Below, piece after piece: positions 45,000 to 54,602 of a DNA stretch of 64,000 nucleotides (its first letter is position 1; each line of letters begins with the position of its first letter). The DNA comes from Rhodococcus rhodochrous (GTDB taxonomy: Bacteria; Actinomycetota; Actinomycetes; Mycobacteriales; Mycobacteriaceae): NCBI RefSeq assembly GCF_014854695.1, contig NZ_CP027558.1:124001-188000 (forward strand), in the 5' to 3' direction. The notes under the pieces are model-generated. The model saw only the letters and a list, made by a program, of their open reading frames with translations, had not been told where the DNA came from and did not search any database. The position numbers were made by a program, and so were the translations under genes.

Positions 45000-46640
45000 T
45001 CACGATACCCGCAGTCCGTCGGTGTATCCTGCCGCCTTTTCCTTGTGCCAGAAATCCAGGTACATGGGCAGACCGTTCAGATACTGAAGCATCTGGGGCT
45101 TCTTGCCGGGGATGTTGCTGCCGTTGTACCAGGACTTTGCATGCTTGAACAGCGCCATGTCATCGGTACCGTTGATGTGATCGGTCCAGGTCTGGTCGGC
45201 TTCGGGAGTCGATTCGAACCGGGTAAGGCCCTCCGAACGAAGAAATTCGAGGAACTCGACCATGACCTCACCTTGAAGCTCCGCGTTCGTGGACCCGTTC
45301 GCAAAGGCGGCGGGGCTCTGCGGACCGTACACGAACATGGCGTTGGGAAAGCCGGCGGTGAATGCGCCGAGGTATGCGTCGACGCCCTGGCGCCACTTCT
45401 CGCCGAGGGTAACGCCAGCGGAGTTGCGGACCTCCATCGAAGTGAGCGCACCGGTATTATTGTTGAATCCGGTTGCAAGTACGATGATGTCGAACTCTCC
45501 GTGCTCGATACCATCGGATGTGCGAATTCCGGTTGCCGTGAACCCGGTGATCGGTGACTCCTGGATGGAGACGAGTTCGACGTTCTCCTGGTTCATCACC
45601 TCGTAGTAGTTCTGGTGCAGGGCCGGCCGCTTGGCTCCGAACGGATGAGGCGCTACGTCAGGCACCAGCAGGTCGGCCTTGACAGGGTCGAGGATCTGCG
45701 GCTTGATCTTGCTCTTCCAGAACTCGTAGACCATCGAGTTGGTTTCTTCGCTGAAGAGGTAATCGGAGAAGTTCCCGAGCCAGAATGCGAATCCGCCCTG
45801 ATTCCACAGACGTTCGAACAGTGCGAGACGCTCTTCCTCGGACGTGTCGACGCCATTTCGGGGATCGAACTCGTAGTCGATCGCAGCGAACGTTTCGCGA
45901 CACTTGACCGCCACATCCGGCATGGTCTCCTTCAGGACCGCCTGCCTCTCCTCGGTGAGGTATTCCTGATGCATGGGCAACGAGAGGTTCGGCGTGCGCT
46001 GGAAGACGGTGAGTTTCTCGACGACAGGGCCGGCTTCCTGAACTACTTGGACTGCGCTGGCGCCGGTGCCGATGATGGCAACTCGTTTGCCGGTCATGTC
46101 GATGTCGTCTCGCCACCGCGCGGTGTGGACGAGTTCACCTCGATAGGCGTCCATTTCAGGGATGTTCGGGATGTAGGGTTCGGTAGTCGATCCCGTTGCG
46201 AACACGACGAAGCGTGCGCGGAAGCTCTCGTCGTTCTGTGAGACGAGGGTCCACATCCGCTCGTCCTCGTCGAACGTCGCGCTGACGACCTTGGTGTTGA
46301 AGCGCGAGTCCTTGCTCAGGTCCAGTTTGGAGTCGACGTAGTTGAAGTAACTGCGCATCTCTTCGTGGTCCGGGAACATCTGTGAGAAGTTCCAGTCCTT
46401 CCAAAGGTATTCATCGGTGAACTGGTAGACGGGTGCGTGGCTGTCGACGCGTGCGCCTGGGTAGCGGTTGAGGCTCCAGGCCCCACCGAAGCCTCCACTG
46501 GCTTCGAGCAGGATTACGGAGAACCCTTTGTCCCGAAGGTGGCGCAGCTGATAGATCCCGCCGAAACCGCCGCCGACCACGATGACGTCGTAATCCTGCG
46601 TTTCCGTCGTGGCGTGCTCAGGGAGATGGGTTGATGTCAT
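45000..46640 (-). CDS. Baeyer-Villiger monooxygenase 2
   Basis: The 546-residue type I BVMO has GGGFGG (23-28), RYPGARVDSHAPVYQF, the second Rossmann motif GTGASA (191-196), and DIIVLATGFN. The fingerprint is atypical: YRGELVHTARWR (166-177), with Tyr for Phe at the start and Arg for the usual Pro/Asp at the end. Function as a BVMO is still most likely, but a change in NADPH handling or substrate is possible. ATG 46640 is chosen because the protein then starts like its relatives. It is the first gene of a unit with the aldehyde dehydrogenase and possibly the CoA-transferase. Confidence 0.88.
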   Translation of the reverse strand: MTSTHLPEHATTETQDYDVIVVGGGFGGIYQLRHLRDKGFSVILLEASGGFGGAWSLNRYPGARVDSHAPVYQFTDEYLWKDWNFSQMFPDHEEMRSYFNYVDSKLDLSKDSRFNTKVVSATFDEDERMWTLVSQNDESFRARFVVFATGSTTEPYIPNIPEMDAYRGELVHTARWRDDIDMTGKRVAIIGTGASAVQVVQEAGPVVEKLTVFQRTPNLSLPMHQEYLTEERQAVLKETMPDVAVKCRETFAAIDYEFDPRNGVDTSEEERLALFERLWNQGGFAFWLGNFSDYLFSEETNSMVYEFWKSKIKPQILDPVKADLLVPDVAPHPFGAKRPALHQNYYEVMNQENVELVSIQESPITGFTATGIRTSDGIEHGEFDIIVLATGFNNNTGALTSMEVRNSAGVTLGEKWRQGVDAYLGAFTAGFPNAMFVYGPQSPAAFANGSTNAELQGEVMVEFLEFLRSEGLTRFESTPEADQTWTDHINGTDDMALFKHAKSWYNGSNIPGKKPQMLQYLNGLPMYLDFWHKEKAAGYTDGLRVS

Positions 46641-47539
46641 GGGCCTAGACCTTTCCGAGGCTGACGTGCGGGCAGAGTTCCGGGGCGTTGTGTCTGGCTT
46701 TGCTTTCCGAAAGTCAAACGGCCTGTCGGAGTTGCGACCTCGTTGCGTATGGGGTGTGGCATGGGTCACGGAGATGGAATGAATCGACAATAGCGACCCA
46801 CCAAAAAATCCGCAACTAGAAATAAAAATACGTAAATAAGTAGATAGGCGCTCTGCGGCAAGGTTTGCGCGTCTTCTGAAGGCGAGGGGGGACCATGTCA
46901 GGACAAGGGGTGTTTGTTGTCGGCGGGGGAGTTTGACACTCGGGCGCGTGCAGGCCGAGTCGCTTGGTGTCGACGGCACATCGACGAGTGCGGGACCCTC
47001 GGTTCCGCCCGATGTCGCGGACGGGTGCTACGGCGACGACGTGGGCGAAGCGAACTCGCTGTTGTGGAGTGCTTGCGCGACGCTCCCCTGCGGCCGGCCG
47101 GAGATCAGAAGCAGATCAACGATGTGAATGGTGGCTACAGGGTGCGAGACATGTTCGGGCGCACGTTCCTCCGCTGTGATCGACGGCGTCTGCCGGACCC
47201 TGCCGACCGTTACGGTCTGCGGCGTTCGATCCGGAAGTCGCGCCGCGTGGAGGCGCACCCTCCGATATATCCGGTGGTCGAGCGGTGCACCGGGAATCGA
47301 TCATCTGTTAGGTGAAGGTCGAGAGATCGAGCAGGCGGGTCCGATCGCGATGTGAGGGTCACGCTCGCTCGAGAGGCGGCGGCCTGGCCGTCGCGTGTTG
47401 CTCACGGATGCGGTCGCTTACCGCGAGTGACCGCATCAACCCTGGTCCGTTTCTGTGTCAGGCGGGGTGTGGCGTCGGTCGACACGGTCGTCGAGCCGGG
47501 TCGAGCGACTCATCGAGGAACCAGTGTCCGTGTTGCAGG
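46641..47539. other. Intergenic region upstream of BVMO 2, no supported gene
   Basis: The region contains a very A+T-rich stretch (46803-46845) that probably holds the BVMO 2 promoter, including TACGTAA-ATAA (46829-46839), which resembles the element between the IclR and dehydrogenase genes. The part from 46860 to 47539 has only unconvincing short frames. Confidence 0.5.
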
Positions 47540-48307
47540 CTAGCGAAAGCCCCACTTGGTGGCGTATCGCAGGCAGATCTCGACGAGTTCGTCCTGCCGT
47601 TCGACGATGGTCTCCCGTATCCCGACCACGCCGAGGGTGGCGATGGTCCGGCCGCGTTCTCGGAGGGCGACCGATACCCCGTCTGCATGTTCAACGGCCA
47701 CACCGGGTGCCACGCATACGCCGGTGTTCTCGAGCTCATCGAGTGAGTGCAGGAAGCGCTCTACGAAGTCGGCATCGGAGGATGGTCGAGAGTTGAGGTA
47801 CGCCCAGATGTCACGTTGATCGCGATCGGCCAGCAAGAGCCATCCTGCAGAGGTACGCAGGAGAGATCGGCGCACCCGGTTTTCTGCCAGGTATGCGTAA
47901 TGCGGGTCGGAAGAGACGTGATCGACGTAGAACAGGTCGTCGCCGACAGATGTGGACAGTGTGATGGTCAACCCGGTCTCGGCATGGACCTGCTCGAGCT
48001 GATCATGGCTGATCGAGGTGACCGGAGGTCGGCCTGCGATGACGTTGAGAAGATAGGGCGCGGTGCCGAGGGTGTAGATCCGGTCGCGCTCGTCGAGGTA
48101 GCCGACGGCGACGAGACCGTTGATCAAGCCCTGGACCGAACTGACGGGCGCGGAGAGTGCCCGTGCGATAGCGGTGAGGGTGAGGCCGTTTTCGGACCGG
48201 GCTACGAGTTCGAGGATCGACGCCACCCGATCGACCATGCGGTGCCGGGGACGGCCGGGAACCTTCTCGACCGGCACGGCTCCGGGGGACCCAGGAGTGT
48301 CAGCCAT
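47540..48307 (-). CDS. IclR family transcriptional regulator
   Basis: The 255-residue regulator has an N-terminal winged HTH (about residues 22-80: RVASILELVARSENGLTLTAIARALS, SSVQGLINGLVAVGYL) and an IclR effector domain with GLTITLSTSVGDDLFYVDHV and RSLLRTSAGWLLLA. Such proteins bind small organic acids. It is divergent from the paired dehydrogenase operon at 48520, and the 210-base gap holds repeated TACGTAA/TTGCGTA elements. The C-terminus is intact. Confidence 0.88.
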   Translation of the reverse strand: MADTPGSPGAVPVEKVPGRPRHRMVDRVASILELVARSENGLTLTAIARALSAPVSSVQGLINGLVAVGYLDERDRIYTLGTAPYLLNVIAGRPPVTSISHDQLEQVHAETGLTITLSTSVGDDLFYVDHVSSDPHYAYLAENRVRRSLLRTSAGWLLLADRDQRDIWAYLNSRPSSDADFVERFLHSLDELENTGVCVAPGVAVEHADGVSVALRERGRTIATLGVVGIRETIVERQDELVEICLRYATKWGFR

Positions 48308-48350
48308 TTCGTGAGCCTATCAACAGGGAGAACTCCTCCAACCGATACAT

Positions 48351-48380
48351 AATTACGTAAGATAATGCGTTATTGCGTAG
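48351..48380. promoter_or_regulatory. Candidate IclR operator, repeated (T)GCGT/TACGTAA elements
   Basis: AATTACGTAA at 48351-48360 is followed by TGCGTTATTGCGTAG, so TACGTAA/TTGCGTA-like words recur within 30 A+T-rich bases between two divergent genes. TACGTAA followed by ATAA also occurs before BVMO 2 at 46829. Confidence 0.5.
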
Positions 48381-48519
48381 ATGTCGAGGACTGGATAGTG
48401 TCCATCCGAGATGGGGCCGGCGTTCGCCCCCCGATCCGACCGGCCGCCGCTTACTCGGCGGCGAAATTCACGCGAGCATGTCGGGCCTCGCCCCAGCCGG
48501 AACTTCCTATGGAGGCACT

Positions 48520-49671
48520 ATGAACCCCTCCGTCGCGCCGCCGACGACGGTGACCACTGATGAAATGGATGCTCTACGCGCCGAGGTACGCACCTTTCTC
48601 GAGAAGGAGACCGCGGCAGGGACACTGACACCGGGCATCGACACCTGGCTCACCCGGTGGGACGAGGACTTCACCCGCCGCCTCGCCGAGCACGGTTGGG
48701 TAGGAATGACCATCCCGACCGAGTACGGCGGGCACGGCCGGACCCATCTCGAGCGTTTCGTTGTCACCGAGGAACTGCTCGCGGTAGGCGCTCCGGTTGC
48801 AGCGCAGTGGGTGGCAGACCGCCAGATTGCACCATCGCTGCTGAGATACGGCACCGAAGAGCAGAAGCACAAGTACCTTCCCCGAATTGCTGCGGGTGAG
48901 TGCTTCTTCGGCATAGGAATGAGTGAGCCCGACTCAGGATCGGACCTGGCCAGTGTCCGGACCCGCGGCACCCGAGTGGAGGGCGGTTGGACCGTCACCG
49001 GCACCAAAGTGTGGACCTCGGGCGCCCACCACGCTGAGGCGTTCATCGTGCTGGCCCGCACGGAACCACTCGACACGGCACACCGCCACGCGGGCCTGAG
49101 CCAGTTCATCGTCGACCTCCGTTCCCGAGGCGTGACGATCCGGCCGATCATTTCCCTCTCCGGCGACCACCACTTCAACGAGGTCGTTCTGGACGAGGTA
49201 TTCGTTCCCGACGCCAGGGTCTTCGGCACGTTGGGCAACGGATGGGAACAGGTCAACTCGGAGCTTTCCTTCGAACGCAGTGGACCCGAGCGTTTCCTTT
49301 CGACCTTCCGGCTCCTGGCTGCCGAGATCGGCGCGGTCCGAAAGGGACTGCTGCCCGAGCGCACCGACCTGGGACGTTCTGTGGCCCGGATGGTCGGACT
49401 GCACGCACTGAGCCAGAACATCGCCGGAGCCCTTCAACGGGGCGAGAAGGCCGACACCGCCGCCGCCCTGGTCAAACTCCTCGGTACCAGCATGGAAGGC
49501 GACCTCGTCGAGTACGTCTCTGATCGGCTGGGTGACGAGACCATGGACGGGCAAGCGGAAATCGAGGCTCTGTGCAGGGCCGGACTACACCAGCGTCCGG
49601 GGTTCACACTTCGCGGCGGTACCAACGAAATCCTGCGCGGCGTGATCGCGCGGGGGCTGGGGATGCGCTGA
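48520..49671 (+). CDS. Acyl-CoA dehydrogenase, catalytic-type partner of a pair
   Basis: The 383-residue protein starts at ATG 48520 with GGAGG upstream. It has IGMSEPDSGSDLASV, KVWTSGAHHAEAFIV, a helix-G Glu in SFERSGPER and the C-terminus RGGTNEILRGVIARGLGM. It overlaps the next dehydrogenase gene by one base. In steroid- and lipid-degrading actinobacteria such adjacent genes encode the two subunits of alpha2-beta2 dehydrogenases; this one has the features of the subunit with the catalytic Glu. The acyl substrate is unknown. Control by the divergent IclR gene is likely. Confidence 0.87.
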   Translation: MNPSVAPPTTVTTDEMDALRAEVRTFLEKETAAGTLTPGIDTWLTRWDEDFTRRLAEHGWVGMTIPTEYGGHGRTHLERFVVTEELLAVGAPVAAQWVADRQIAPSLLRYGTEEQKHKYLPRIAAGECFFGIGMSEPDSGSDLASVRTRGTRVEGGWTVTGTKVWTSGAHHAEAFIVLARTEPLDTAHRHAGLSQFIVDLRSRGVTIRPIISLSGDHHFNEVVLDEVFVPDARVFGTLGNGWEQVNSELSFERSGPERFLSTFRLLAAEIGAVRKGLLPERTDLGRSVARMVGLHALSQNIAGALQRGEKADTAAALVKLLGTSMEGDLVEYVSDRLGDETMDGQAEIEALCRAGLHQRPGFTLRGGTNEILRGVIARGLGMR

Positions 49672-50765
49672 TGACCACGACCGCGAGCACAATCGATCTT
49701 GCCGTAGACGGGGATCTCCAGGACCTCATGGACGATCTTGTCGCTGGGCACTCGGGGCCGGACATCGAGCCGGATCCGGCCGCTGTGTGGGCCACCTTGG
49801 GTGCGGTCGGACTGGCCAGGCTGACCGCACCCGAGGAGACCGGGGGCAGCGGCGCGGGTTGGGTCGAGGCCGCTGCTCTGTTACGCACGACCGCCGCTGG
49901 CGGCGTGGCCGTGCCCTTCGCCGAGACCGATCTGTTGGCAGGTCCCTTGAGGCGCGCGGCCGGCCTCGACGACTCGTCGTCGGACACAGCGACCGTCGCC
50001 GTCCTGAGGGCGGACGGCCTCGCGCAACGTGTGCCGTGGGCTGGCGCCACCGGGTCCGTTGTCTGCGTGCGTCGGGTCGATGCGGGCTACGAGATCGCGG
50101 ACGTGCCCACCGATCGGCTGACCGTCGAGGCGGTCGAGGGGATCTCCGAGGTGCCCCTCGGGTCGGTCCGGGTCGACGGTGACGTCACCTGGACACCGGT
50201 GGACACCCGTGCCGTCGAGGATTACGTCCTGCGCGGCGCTCTCATCCGTGCGATCCAGTGCGTCGGCGCTATGGAGGGCATGCTGGCTTCGGCGGTTGCA
50301 CACACCACCGACCGCGCTCAGTTCGGGCGCCCTCTGGCGCGGTTCCAGTCCGTGCAGAATCTCGTGGTCGACACTGCAGCCGAGTCCGTCCTTGCCCGTG
50401 CCGCCGTCGACACCGCTCTCGCAGACGCTGTTACCGACGACCTTGCCGGCGACTTCTCGGCCTTTCGTGTCGCGGTGGCCCGCAGTGTGGTCTCACCAGC
50501 GCTGGCCGTGGCGGTGCGCAACACTCACCAAGTGCACGGCGCAATCGGCACCACCCATGAGCACACCCTCCACCGGCTCACCCTGCCTGCGTTGCAGTGG
50601 CGTTCGGAATTCGGGTCCGCTGCGTTCTGGGAGCGTCAGCTCAGCCGTGCCGCCGTCGACGCCGGTATGGACGGGACCTGGCCGATGATCGTCGAGTGTA
50701 CGCGGATCACGGGTACAGCTTCTGCCTATCTCGATGCTGTATCCGGACGTTCACGTCCTGACTGA
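49671..50765 (+). CDS. Acyl-CoA dehydrogenase-like protein, second partner of the pair
   Basis: The 364-residue protein is a diverged acyl-CoA dehydrogenase. The N-terminal half is weakly conserved (GLARLTAPEETGGSG, AVPFAETDLLAG), while the C-terminal half has RAQFGRPLARFQSVQN and HQVHGAIGTTHEHTLHRLTL. It lacks the usual catalytic Glu signature and looks like the FAD-contributing beta subunit of a heteromeric enzyme. It starts inside the previous stop (TGATG) and ends before a bidirectional terminator. Confidence 0.85.
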   Translation: MTTTASTIDLAVDGDLQDLMDDLVAGHSGPDIEPDPAAVWATLGAVGLARLTAPEETGGSGAGWVEAAALLRTTAAGGVAVPFAETDLLAGPLRRAAGLDDSSSDTATVAVLRADGLAQRVPWAGATGSVVCVRRVDAGYEIADVPTDRLTVEAVEGISEVPLGSVRVDGDVTWTPVDTRAVEDYVLRGALIRAIQCVGAMEGMLASAVAHTTDRAQFGRPLARFQSVQNLVVDTAAESVLARAAVDTALADAVTDDLAGDFSAFRVAVARSVVSPALAVAVRNTHQVHGAIGTTHEHTLHRLTLPALQWRSEFGSAAFWERQLSRAAVDAGMDGTWPMIVECTRITGTASAYLDAVSGRSRPD

Positions 50766-50829
50766 GTGCATGAGTTCATGACGACGGTGACATCGTTGCG
50801 GAGCGAGCTCCCCGGCGATGGGGGCGGCT

Positions 50830-50860
50830 GAGCGGCAGGACCGAAAGGGTCCTGCCGCTC
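50830..50860. terminator. 13-bp hairpin between convergent genes
   Basis: GAGCGGCAGGACC pairs exactly with GGTCCTGCCGCTC around a GAAAG loop. It lies between the dehydrogenase pair (plus) and the alcohol dehydrogenase (minus) and can serve both directions. Confidence 0.8.
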
Positions 50861-50911
50861 GAGCTCTCACCCTGACTCGTCGGACAGCGCGGGGCGCGGA
50901 TCGCATCCACG

Positions 50912-52072
50912 CTAGTCGTAGACCTCGACGTACAGTTCGGCGATTTCGTCGACAGTGGGCACAACCGGGTTGTTGCCCGGCGAACCCGAATCGAGCGCCT
51001 GTTGCGCCATCAGTGGGATCAGATCGTTCCAGCGAGCTCGGTCGATACCGTGGTCGCGGGGAGTGGGAACAGCCAGGTCATGACATAGTTCGGCCAGGGA
51101 GTCGACGAGGGACTGCGCGGCGATACCGTCACCGGTGGCTTCGGTGGCCACACCGAGGACCCTGGCGCAGTCTGCGTATCGTGACTCGGCGCCTTTGACG
51201 GAGAATGCGGTGATCGCCGGGAGCAGCATGGCGTTGGACAGCCCGTGCGCGACATGGAAGTGCGCGCCGATGGGTCGGCTCATTCCGTGAACGAGGGCCA
51301 CGCTCGCGTTCGAGAACGCCATGCCGGCCTGGGTAGCGGCGAGCATCATGGCTTCTCGTGCCTGCTTGTTCTCGCCGTCTTCATACGCGGCGCGCAGATT
51401 CTGGCCGATGGTGCGCATGGCTGCGAGTGCGAGGCCGTCGGAGACAGGGTTGGCTTTTCGGCTCACATACGCCTCGATCGCATGGGTAAGTGCATCGACT
51501 CCGGTATCGGCAGTCAGGCGAGGGGGCATGGACATTGTCAGTTCGAAGTCCACGATTGCTGCGATGGGCAGGAAGGACAGGCCTGGACAGAGCATCTTCT
51601 CGTCCGTGACGCTGTCGCTGATGATGGTGAACTGCGTAGCCTCCGAGCCGCTGCCGGCGGTGGTCGGGATCGCGACGACGGGAAGCGCTGGTCCGGTGTA
51701 GACGTGCGGGACCTTGTAGTCCCGCATCCGGCCCCCGCGGACCCCGAGGACGGCCAGCGCCTTCGCAGTATCCATCGGGCTGCCACCACCGAAGCCGATC
51801 ACCGAGTCGGCGTTGTGATCGGCGAGCAGGGCGAGCCCTGTTTCGAGGGAGTCGGTGGTGGGGTCGGGAACGGTGTCGTCGAACAGGGCTGGTGTGATGC
51901 GTGCTTCGCGCAGGAGAGTCAAGATCCGTTCGGACGTGCCTGTCGAGGTGAGGAACTTGTCGGTCACCACTACCGGGCGCTGCAATCCGAGTTGACGGAT
52001 CACGTCCCCGATGTCGTCGACGGTGCCCCCGCCGATTCGCAGGAACCGTGGGAAGGCGATCTGGATACTCAT
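50912..52072 (-). CDS. Iron-containing (group III) alcohol dehydrogenase
   Basis: The 386-residue protein has GGGSPMDTAKA for NAD(P) binding, PTTAGSGSEAT, and the metal ligands in TADTGVDALTHAIEAY and VHGMSRPIGAHFHVAHGLSNA (Asp and three His). It oxidises a primary or secondary alcohol or reduces the aldehyde. ATG 52072 gives the normal family length. It lies 10 bases after the methylmalonate-semialdehyde dehydrogenase gene, so the two form an operon that could take an omega-hydroxy acid or a 3-hydroxyisobutyrate-like alcohol to acyl-CoA (inference). Confidence 0.9.
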   Translation of the reverse strand: MSIQIAFPRFLRIGGGTVDDIGDVIRQLGLQRPVVVTDKFLTSTGTSERILTLLREARITPALFDDTVPDPTTDSLETGLALLADHNADSVIGFGGGSPMDTAKALAVLGVRGGRMRDYKVPHVYTGPALPVVAIPTTAGSGSEATQFTIISDSVTDEKMLCPGLSFLPIAAIVDFELTMSMPPRLTADTGVDALTHAIEAYVSRKANPVSDGLALAAMRTIGQNLRAAYEDGENKQAREAMMLAATQAGMAFSNASVALVHGMSRPIGAHFHVAHGLSNAMLLPAITAFSVKGAESRYADCARVLGVATEATGDGIAAQSLVDSLAELCHDLAVPTPRDHGIDRARWNDLIPLMAQQALDSGSPGNNPVVPTVDEIAELYVEVYD

Positions 52073-52082
52073 GGTGCCGTCC

Positions 52083-53573
52083 TTAGTCGTTCTGAGGGAA
52101 GCCGAGGTTGATGCCGCCGTGGTTGGGGTCGAGCCAGCGGGTGGTGACGACCTTGCCGCGGGTGAAGAAGTGCACACCTTCGGTGCCGTGGGCGTGTGTG
52201 TCACCGAAGAGGGAGTTCTTCCAGCCGCCGAAGCTGTAGTACGCGGTGGGGACGGGGATGGGGACGTTGACGCCGACCATACCGACCTCGACTTCGTTCT
52301 GGAAGCGGCGGGCTGCGCCGCCGTCGTTGGTGAAGATGGCGGTGCCGTTGCCGTAGGGGTTCGAGTTGATCAATTCGAGGGCTTCGTCATAGGTCTCGAC
52401 CCGTACGACGGACAGGACGGGGCCGAAGATCTCGTCGGTGTAGACGCTCATATCGGTGGTGACGTGATCCAGAAGGGTCGGTCCGAGCCAGAATCCGTCG
52501 CTTCCGCCATCGGCCTGCACGGCCCGGCCGTCGACTACGACGGTGGCGCCGGCAGCTTCGCCGGCGTCGATATAGGAAGACACTTTGTCACGATGTGCTT
52601 TGCTCACCAATGGACCCATATCCGAGTCCTTTGTGCCGTCGCCGGTTTTCAGGCTCAGGGTGCGATCCTTGATCTTTGCAACCAGCTCATCGGCGATGTC
52701 CCCGACCGCGACCAGTGCGGAGATCGCCATGCAGCGCTCACCGGCGGAGCCGAAGCCCGCGTTCACCATCGCGTCGGCGGCCAGATCGAGGTCGGCGTCC
52801 GGCAGAACAACGGCGTGGTTCTTCGCGCCGCCGAGTGCCTGGACGCGCTTGCTGTGGGCGGTTGCGGTTTCGTAGACGTACTTCGCGATGGGGGTCGACC
52901 CGACGAAGGAGATGGCCTTGATCGCCGGATTGGTGAGTAGTTCGTCGACGGCTGTCTTGTCACCCTGCAGGACGTTGAACACGCCGGCAGGCAGACCCGC
53001 CTCGGACCACAGTTCGGCGATCCACAGCGCTGCCGTGGGAACCTTTTCCGACGGCTTGAGGACCACGGTGTTCCCGGCGGCAATCGCGATGGGGAAGAAC
53101 CACATCGGAACCATGGCGGGAAAGTTGAACGGGGAGATGATGCCGACCGGCCCGATGGGCTGGCGGATCGACGCCATGTCGACCTTGGTCGACGCGTTCT
53201 CGGTCATCCCACCCTTGAGAAGGTGGGCGATGCCGCAGGCAAATTCGACGACCTCCTGGCCGCGGGAGACCTCACCGAGCGCGTCGGAGAGCACCTTGCC
53301 GTGCTCGGAGGTGATGATCGCAGCCAATTCCTGCTTGCGGGCGTTGAGCAGTTCACGGAATGCGAACAGAATCTGTGTGCGCTTGGCGATCGAGGTATCT
53401 CGCCATGCGGGGAACGCCGCCGCGGCTGCCTCGATCACCGTGCGGGCGTCGTCTGTGCTCGCAAGTGCAACTTCTGCAGTCACTGCGCCGGTGGCGGGGT
53501 TGGTGACCGGGGCCGATGTGCCGTTGGTGCCGGTGAAGGGCTTGTTGTCCAACCAGTGTGGGATGACGGTCAT
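52083..53573 (-). CDS. mmsA: CoA-acylating methylmalonate-semialdehyde dehydrogenase
   Basis: The 496-residue protein matches MmsA: GIISPFNFPAMVPMWFFPIAIA, VGSTPIAKYVY, LGGAKNHAVVLPDA (Asn in place of the usual Glu of ordinary ALDHs), and the catalytic cysteine C281 in GSAGERCMA. MmsA converts methylmalonate semialdehyde plus CoA to propionyl-CoA, or malonate semialdehyde to acetyl-CoA, releasing CO2. It belongs to valine, inositol or beta-alanine breakdown, and with the iron alcohol dehydrogenase forms a two-gene unit divergent from a LysR regulator. Confidence 0.92.
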   Translation of the reverse strand: MTVIPHWLDNKPFTGTNGTSAPVTNPATGAVTAEVALASTDDARTVIEAAAAAFPAWRDTSIAKRTQILFAFRELLNARKQELAAIITSEHGKVLSDALGEVSRGQEVVEFACGIAHLLKGGMTENASTKVDMASIRQPIGPVGIISPFNFPAMVPMWFFPIAIAAGNTVVLKPSEKVPTAALWIAELWSEAGLPAGVFNVLQGDKTAVDELLTNPAIKAISFVGSTPIAKYVYETATAHSKRVQALGGAKNHAVVLPDADLDLAADAMVNAGFGSAGERCMAISALVAVGDIADELVAKIKDRTLSLKTGDGTKDSDMGPLVSKAHRDKVSSYIDAGEAAGATVVVDGRAVQADGGSDGFWLGPTLLDHVTTDMSVYTDEIFGPVLSVVRVETYDEALELINSNPYGNGTAIFTNDGGAARRFQNEVEVGMVGVNVPIPVPTAYYSFGGWKNSLFGDTHAHGTEGVHFFTRGKVVTTRWLDPNHGGINLGFPQND

Positions 53574-53658
53574 GGTTATGTGCTCCTGTGACTCTGTGGT
53601 TTTCTCGAGTCTGTCGGTGCATATGTGCCGCGGTCAACGAGTATCTTCGCAGTGAGAA

Positions 53659-53672
53659 CTGCAATTTTGCAG
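53659..53672. promoter_or_regulatory. Inverted repeat CTGCAA-TT-TTGCAG upstream of the LysR gene
   Basis: A 6-2-6 inverted repeat lies 16 bases before the LysR start and 85 bases before mmsA on the other strand. It has the form of a LysR-type binding site and probably serves autoregulation and mmsA control. Confidence 0.5.
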
Positions 53673-53687
53673 CAGCGAGGGAGTGGG

Positions 53688-54602
53688 ATGTTCACCGCCG
53701 ATAACATGCGTTTTCTGCTGGAGTTGTCACGGACCGGGCGGATCGTGGACGCGGCCAAACGTCTGGACGTCGATCAGACCACGGTGTCGCGCAGGATCAC
53801 CAGACTCGAGAAAGACATGGGAGCGCGACTGTTCGACCGGGGATCGTCGGGATGGCAACTGACCGAGGCCGGCCGGCGTCTGGTGCCGTACGCAGAAGCG
53901 GTCGAATCGACTCTGTTGGCTGCACTCGACGCGACATCGTCCGCTGGATCCGGCAGTCTTCACGGCACTGTCCGGATTCTCACCCCGGACGGTTTCGGCG
54001 CCTATGTGTTGGTTCCGGGACTGGGCATGGTGCGCGACAGACACCCTGACCTGTTCACCGAGTTGCGTACGTCGACCACACACGATCTGGTGACCGGTCG
54101 CGACTTCGACCTCGCAGTCACTCTCGAACGGCCGTCACCACGATCGGTGTCTGTCAGCAAGCTGGCCAACTACGACCTGCGTCTTTATGCATCACGTCGC
54201 TACCTCGACTCGCACAGTGCCATCGAGGCCCTCGACGACCTCGAGGACCACACGTTGGTGTGGTACGTGAACGCCATCTTGGACGTCGAGCCGTTACGTC
54301 GACTCGAGCGTCTCCTGCCCAAAGATCGCGCGCATGTCCAGACGAACAACATCACCGGCCACTATCAGGCTGTCAGGTACGGGGTGGGTATCGCGCCGCT
54401 CCCGACCTACATCGGTAATGCCGATCCCGATCTCGTGCCCGTACTCCCGGACAAGTTCGTGGCCGAGAGAACCTATTGGTTGGTTGTTCCGCGAGAACTG
54501 GCTCGCCTGGCACGGGTGCAGGCCGTCATCGAGGTTCTTCTCGACATCGTCAGCGAGAATCCGGATCTGAGGGCGCCGGGTCAGGGCGGTGATTCACGCT
54601 GA
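53688..54602 (+). CDS. LysR family transcriptional regulator
   Basis: The 304-residue protein starts at ATG 53688 after GAGGGAG. The N-terminal winged HTH (MRFLLELSRTGRIVDAAKRL, TVSRRITRLEKDMGARLFDR) is standard for LysR, followed by a periplasmic-binding-protein-like effector domain that is complete. It is divergent from mmsA and the alcohol dehydrogenase, separated by 114 bases, and most likely controls them. The effector is unknown. Confidence 0.88.
   Translation: MFTADNMRFLLELSRTGRIVDAAKRLDVDQTTVSRRITRLEKDMGARLFDRGSSGWQLTEAGRRLVPYAEAVESTLLAALDATSSAGSGSLHGTVRILTPDGFGAYVLVPGLGMVRDRHPDLFTELRTSTTHDLVTGRDFDLAVTLERPSPRSVSVSKLANYDLRLYASRRYLDSHSAIEALDDLEDHTLVWYVNAILDVEPLRRLERLLPKDRAHVQTNNITGHYQAVRYGVGIAPLPTYIGNADPDLVPVLPDKFVAERTYWLVVPRELARLARVQAVIEVLLDIVSENPDLRAPGQGGDSR

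Noticed and set aside
46914..47315. Possible small gene in the region upstream of BVMO 2
   Set aside because: No family match, Arg-rich composition and no ribosome site.
47523..47540. AGTGTCCGTGTTGCAG as another copy of the GTGTCC/CAACAC box
   Set aside because: The spacing and the second half do not fit, and it lies at the 3' end of the IclR gene, not in a promoter.
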